Positions 39,683 to 43,189 of a stretch of DNA of 43,189 nt are shown piece by piece (positions within the stretch are counted from its first letter, which is position 1; every line of letters starts with the position of its first letter). The DNA lies in NCBI GenBank assembly GCA_045598105.1, contig JAZLLK010000035.1:1-43189 (forward strand), in the 5' to 3' direction. Below the pieces are notes generated by a model, which was given only the letters and a program-made list of their open reading frames with translations, had not been told where the DNA came from and did not search any database. Origin of the DNA: UBA1205 sp045598105 (GTDB taxonomy: Bacteria > Bacteroidota > Bacteroidia > Bacteroidales > WCHB1-69). The position numbers and the translations under genes were made by a program.

Positions 39683-41269
39683 TTATTTTTTTTCACCTAA
39701 GTGTTTTTTTAATTCCACCAGACAGGTGCGGTGAGGAATAATTACAGAAACACCGTTATAAGCTACTTCTTCTTCTATTATTTTCACGTTTTCGTCGTGA
39801 TTTTTAGGCAGAGGATTTATATCACGAATGTGAGCGGGTTCTACGCCTAAGCCTTCACATATACGACGGAGTTTATTATGTGCTGAAGAAGGCTGGCCGC
39901 CTGTCATAGCGGTAATATCGTTATCCAATATTACAACTACCACATTGGCTTTTTCGTTCACGCAGTCCAAAAGACCGGTCATACCGCTATGGCCGAAAGT
40001 ACCGTCACCTATAACGGCTACTGCAGGGAATATGCCTACTTCGGAAGCACCCTTGGCCATGGTGATGGAGGCACCCATACATACTGTAGTGTTAATGGCT
40101 TTCATATTAAAGCCTAAAGTGTAGCAGCCTATATCTCCAAATACTTTTCCGTGTTCGTATTTGGCCATTACGGCGTTAAGGGCATTGTAGCTGTCTACGT
40201 GAGGACATCCCTGACATAATGCGGGAGGACGGTTAGTAACCACTTCAGGTACAGGCATACCAACAGGTACATTCATTTTTAATGCTTTGGCTATTTTTTC
40301 GGCATTCATTTCACCGTCACGACGTATGGTTTCGTCTAAGCGGCCCATTACTTTTTTACCTTTACCTAAGTATCCTTTAATAAGTTCTTCTATAAAAGGC
40401 TGGCCATCTTCTAATACCAATAATTCATCACATTCATCGTATAATTTGCTCAGCATGTTATACGGCAGCGGGTATTGGGTGATTTTTACTACAGGATAAG
40501 GGCACTTGCCATCGGCAAAATTTTCCATGAGGTAGTTATAGGCTATACCGCTGGTAATAATACCTAATTTTTTATCGGTACCGGCATAGTATTGGTTATA
40601 TCCTGATTCTTCCGAGGCCTGAGTAAAGGCAGGTTGTTTATCTATTAAGCTGCGGTACAAACGCTTGGCATTAGCCGGAAGCAGTACAAATGATTTTGCG
40701 TCTTCGGGATATGAAAGTGCATTTTGGGCACGGCATTCTTTACGTACCACACCGGCACGGCTGTGAGCCAAACGGGTAGGAATACGATACAATACGGGAG
40801 TACCTAATTTTTCGGACAATTCATAACCGTAGAATACCATGTCATAGGCTTCCTGCTGATTAGAAGGTTCCAGCATGGGTATCATGGCCCAATGACCGTA
40901 AAAGCGGCTGTCCTGCTCGTCCTGTGAGGAGAACATGCTGGGGTCATCGGCTACTACTACTAATACGCCTTTAGTACCTATAATGGCGGCATTCATAAAG
41001 GGGTCACCGCATACATTAAGCCCTACGTGTTTCATACAGGTCATGGCACGTTTACCGGCATAGGCTACACCTATGGAAGCTTCCAATGCTGTTTTCTCAT
41101 TGGCACACCAATTGGCTACTACGCCTTTTTCTTTGGCTTCTTTTGATTTAATAACGTATTCCGTAATTTGAGTGGACGGAGTACCGGGATAACTGTTGAT
41201 GGCACTACCACCGGCATCTATAAATGCTTGGGCTATAGCTTCATCGCCTAATAATAATAACTTTTGCAT
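39683..41269 (-). CDS. iorA: Indolepyruvate:ferredoxin oxidoreductase, alpha subunit, without ferredoxin domain
   Basis: 528 residues. The N-half is the pyrimidine-binding domain (LGDEAIAQAFIDAGGSAINSYPGTPSTQIT). The C-half carries the thiamine-diphosphate site, AVIGDGTFGHSGMTGLLD...VVVILDN, and the cluster-like CQGCPHVDSYN before it. In archaeal IorA a two-cluster ferredoxin domain closes the protein; here it ends HRTCLVELKKHLGEKK with no CxxCxxC motif, so an outside ferredoxin must bind to the core. Such shorter alpha subunits are known in Bacteroidota. A promoter lies at 41330, leaving a 60-base leader. Confidence 0.94.
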   Translation of the reverse strand: MQKLLLLGDEAIAQAFIDAGGSAINSYPGTPSTQITEYVIKSKEAKEKGVVANWCANEKTALEASIGVAYAGKRAMTCMKHVGLNVCGDPFMNAAIIGTKGVLVVVADDPSMFSSQDEQDSRFYGHWAMIPMLEPSNQQEAYDMVFYGYELSEKLGTPVLYRIPTRLAHSRAGVVRKECRAQNALSYPEDAKSFVLLPANAKRLYRSLIDKQPAFTQASEESGYNQYYAGTDKKLGIITSGIAYNYLMENFADGKCPYPVVKITQYPLPYNMLSKLYDECDELLVLEDGQPFIEELIKGYLGKGKKVMGRLDETIRRDGEMNAEKIAKALKMNVPVGMPVPEVVTNRPPALCQGCPHVDSYNALNAVMAKYEHGKVFGDIGCYTLGFNMKAINTTVCMGASITMAKGASEVGIFPAVAVIGDGTFGHSGMTGLLDCVNEKANVVVVILDNDITAMTGGQPSSAHNKLRRICEGLGVEPAHIRDINPLPKNHDENVKIIEEEVAYNGVSVIIPHRTCLVELKKHLGEKK

Positions 41270-41329
41270 ATTTTTTTATATTTTATTTTCTAAAAATGTA
41301 ACATACGCATTATAAAATGCATACGCTTG

Positions 41330-41337
41330 CAAAGGTA
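41330..41337 (-). promoter_or_regulatory. -7 element TACCTTTG (minus strand) for iorAB
   Basis: Plus-strand CAAAGGTA reads TACCTTTG then C on the minus strand, 60 bases before the ATG at 41269. The stretch 41338-41507 shows no further feature. Confidence 0.78.
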
Positions 41338-41507
41338 GCATTTTTTTTTGTTTCATACCGTTTTTTTATAGAGTATTTTTTTTGTGTGGGCAGTATTTTC
41401 AGGCGTGTTATATACTAAAAAGCGGCAGAGTAGGGCAAATGCCAATCAGGCATAGTCCGTTAGTAAAAAACACTTTAAAAAGTATGCGGGTGTACCATTA
41501 AAAAGAT

Positions 41508-41515
41508 TATCTTTG
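41508..41515 (+). promoter_or_regulatory. -7 element TATCTTTG for the MATE gene
   Basis: TATCTTTG then C lies 24 bases before the ATG at 41540. A TTG at 41513 lies inside this element, so it is not the start. Confidence 0.75.
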
Positions 41516-41539
41516 CATTTTTTTATATACAAAAAAAAT

Positions 41540-42922
41540 ATGCAGGCGGCACAAACCAAAGACGAACTCCGGCAGCAGGAAAAATATCTGCTTATGACAC
41601 AGGCACCCGTAAAGCGATTGGTGCTTCGCATGGCATTGCCTACTATAGTAAGTATGCTGGTTATTGCCATGTACAATGTGTCCGATGCTGCTTTTGTGGG
41701 GCATTTGAGCACGGAGGCTACCGCCGGAGTAGGCGTGGCATTCGCTTATATGACTTTTGTGCAGGCTGTTGGCTTTTTTTTCGGTCACGGGAGCGGTAAT
41801 TATATATCACGGGAGTTAGGAGCCCGTCATACGCAAAATGCGTCCGGAATGGCTGCAACAGGCTTTTTTACGGCGTTAATCACAGGCGCATTGGCAGCGG
41901 GAATTATTTTATGCTTATTGTCTCCTTTTTCCCGTTTATTAGGTGCCACCCGTAATATATTGGAGCCGGCTAATCAATATTTGCAATATATACTTATAGC
42001 CACTCCTTTCATGATGTCGTCTATGGTAATGAATAATCAGCTGCGGCTTCAGGGCAGTGCGAGGTATGCCATGATAGGTTTAACTTCGGGCGCAGTACTG
42101 AATATAGTGCTTGATCCTATATTCATATTTGGCATGCACTTAGGGGTAAAAGGTGCTTCCATAGCTACGCTTATCAGTCAGGTGTTTTCGTGGGCATTAC
42201 TTTTAGCAGGAACACAGCGTGCAGGTAATGTGCATATTAAATTTAAAAATTTTAAGCCGTCATGCTATTTTTACAGGCAAATAGTTAAGGGCGGGCTTCC
42301 TTCGTTATGTCGGCAAAGCATGATATGCGTATCTGTTATATGCCTTAACAGAGCGGCTGCCGTGTGTGCCATGCCCGGGCAGGAAGCCTCCGCCATAGCG
42401 GCTTTTGCCATAGTGTCACGCATTATGATGTTCGCTTTTTCCGTTATATTGGGCTTTGGACAGGGATTTCAGCCGGTGTGCGGATTTAATTACGGAGCCG
42501 GCCTGTATGCCAGAGTAAAGGAATCATACATGTTTTGTATGTGGGTAGCCACCGTCATACTTATAGTTATGGGCGCATGCGGATACATGTGGGCTCGGGA
42601 ACTCATAGCTGTGTTTCGTGATGAGGATGCCTCGCTTATGGCTATAGCCGTTAAAGTGCTCCGGTGGCAGTGCATGGCCTTTCCTCTCATAGGTCTTACC
42701 ACGGCTACCAATATGCTGTATCAAACCATAGGCCGTGCCGTGCCGGCTACCATATTGTCCCTGTGCAGGCAGGGACTGTTCTTTTTGCCCATATTGTTTA
42801 TTATGATGCACGTTTTGGGCTTGGAAGGTTTGGAAATTACACAGGCCGCAGCCGATGTGTGTACCTTTGCGTTTACCCTGCCTTTTGCCGTAAAAATATA
42901 CAAAGAACTATCCTCTAAATAG
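41540..42922 (+). CDS. MATE-family multidrug/sodium efflux transporter
   Basis: 460 residues from the ATG at 41540. Twelve membrane helices are apparent, in two similar halves. MATE landmarks are PVKRLVLRMALPTIVSMLVIAMYN, DAAFVGHLSTEATAGVGVAF, GHGSGNYISRELGA, NNQLRLQGSARYAM, LGFGQGFQPVCGFNYGAG and MLYQTIGRAVPATILSL. It exports cationic compounds in exchange for sodium or protons at the inner membrane. It is monocistronic as far as the window shows. Confidence 0.95.
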   Translation: MQAAQTKDELRQQEKYLLMTQAPVKRLVLRMALPTIVSMLVIAMYNVSDAAFVGHLSTEATAGVGVAFAYMTFVQAVGFFFGHGSGNYISRELGARHTQNASGMAATGFFTALITGALAAGIILCLLSPFSRLLGATRNILEPANQYLQYILIATPFMMSSMVMNNQLRLQGSARYAMIGLTSGAVLNIVLDPIFIFGMHLGVKGASIATLISQVFSWALLLAGTQRAGNVHIKFKNFKPSCYFYRQIVKGGLPSLCRQSMICVSVICLNRAAAVCAMPGQEASAIAAFAIVSRIMMFAFSVILGFGQGFQPVCGFNYGAGLYARVKESYMFCMWVATVILIVMGACGYMWARELIAVFRDEDASLMAIAVKVLRWQCMAFPLIGLTTATNMLYQTIGRAVPATILSLCRQGLFFLPILFIMMHVLGLEGLEITQAAADVCTFAFTLPFAVKIYKELSSK

Positions 42923-43091
42923 CAAAAAAATAAGCAGTAAACGCTGTATAGACGTATAAGCGTACTTTTTCACTATATTATTCCGCATTACGGGTGTGTA
43001 CAGCCGTGCTATTTTCAATAATAAGTGTAAAATATTGAATATTAACCAAAAAAAAATCACATAAACAGCCCGAATATAAAGAAAAAAGTGT

Positions 43092-43099
43092 TAACTTTG
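43092..43099 (+). promoter_or_regulatory. -7 element TAACTTTG at the right edge
   Basis: TAACTTTG then C begins a transcript that runs off the window. The upstream stretch 42923-43091 is AT-rich with nothing recognisable. Confidence 0.65.
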
Positions 43100-43104
43100 C
43101 ACGT

Positions 43105-43189
43105 GAAACCATACGGCATAGAGCGGTTAAGGGTAAGTTACCGGGCTATGCGGTAGCATAGTGTAAATATTTACCCGCATGTAACCCAT
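43105..43189 (+). promoter_or_regulatory. Structured leader with competing inverted repeats (cut by the window end)
   Basis: CTATGC (43146-43151) can pair with GCATAG upstream (43116-43121) or with GCATAG downstream (43156-43161). GGTAA/TTACC (43132-43142) can form locally, or GGGTAA (43131-43136) can pair with TTACCC (43171-43176). Mutually exclusive stems in a leader suggest a regulatory RNA, but no known riboswitch class was recognised. Confidence 0.35.

Noticed and set aside
43101..43155. Short GTG-started frame (MKPYGIERLRVSYRAMR) at the right edge
   Set aside because: Only 17 codons, entirely inside the inverted-repeat leader; no supporting signal.

Overview
The window comes from a member of the Bacteroidota, most likely an anaerobic Bacteroidales. 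The evidence is the recurring TAnnTTTG(C) -7 promoter element in front of most genes, the general lack of Shine-Dalgarno sequences, a type IX secretion C-terminal sorting domain, carboxypeptidase-like regulatory domains, OmpP1/FadL porins and many short lipoprotein signals. A HydE hydrogenase-maturation enzyme and an IorAB indolepyruvate:ferredoxin oxidoreductase point to fermentative, anaerobic life. Isoleucine is written mostly as ATA in housekeeping genes (16 of 20 codons in miaA by hand count). No tRNA, rRNA, CRISPR array or prophage was seen.

Left part (1-7.1 kb): the 3' end of an IS30-type transposase abuts a Big2/formylglycine-generating-enzyme-like lipoprotein. Next come a HlyD-type adaptor and an ABC ATPase with no adjacent permease, two related small outer-membrane barrels with their own promoters and terminators, and a secreted YD-repeat-like protein overlapping a VTC-type polyphosphate polymerase. 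A DUF4956 membrane protein, the usual partner of VTC proteins, follows after a 473 bp gap.

Middle part (7.1-16.8 kb): folate enzyme, FadL-type porin, a His/Tyr/Trp-rich lipoprotein with internal coding repeats, proS and xth. After these lies a decayed stretch (13.6-15.0 kb) with a frameshifted RHS-core remnant and a second, reduced FGE-like gene. A carboxypeptidase-regulatory-domain protein overlapping miaA closes this part.

16.9-25.9 kb: an oligopeptide-type ABC permease and a T9SS-exported transglutaminase-like protein on the minus strand. On the plus strand are a 57-residue ORF with hydE, a YraN nuclease-fold protein, fabG, and a DUF4199-GT2-GT4 glycosyltransferase run.

25.9-43.2 kb: a GH3/serine-hydrolase two-domain enzyme, a small lipoprotein, a NUDIX hydrolase divergent from pyrE, an SRPBCC protein, and a 915-residue PHP-phosphoesterase/GT83-like glycosyltransferase fusion. 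A GH5-like lipoprotein overlaps the fusion tail to tail. Then come rlmB, a membrane transglutaminase-like protein, a TPR protein, iorAB and a MATE exporter. The right edge holds a promoter followed by a leader with competing inverted repeats.

The most unusual items are the PHP-GT83 fusion, the permease-less HlyD/ABC pair, the YD-VTC-DUF4956 locus, the IS30/FGE junction with a promoter-like motif inside the transposase gene, and the RHS/FGE remnant island. None can be called a new system from sequence alone.
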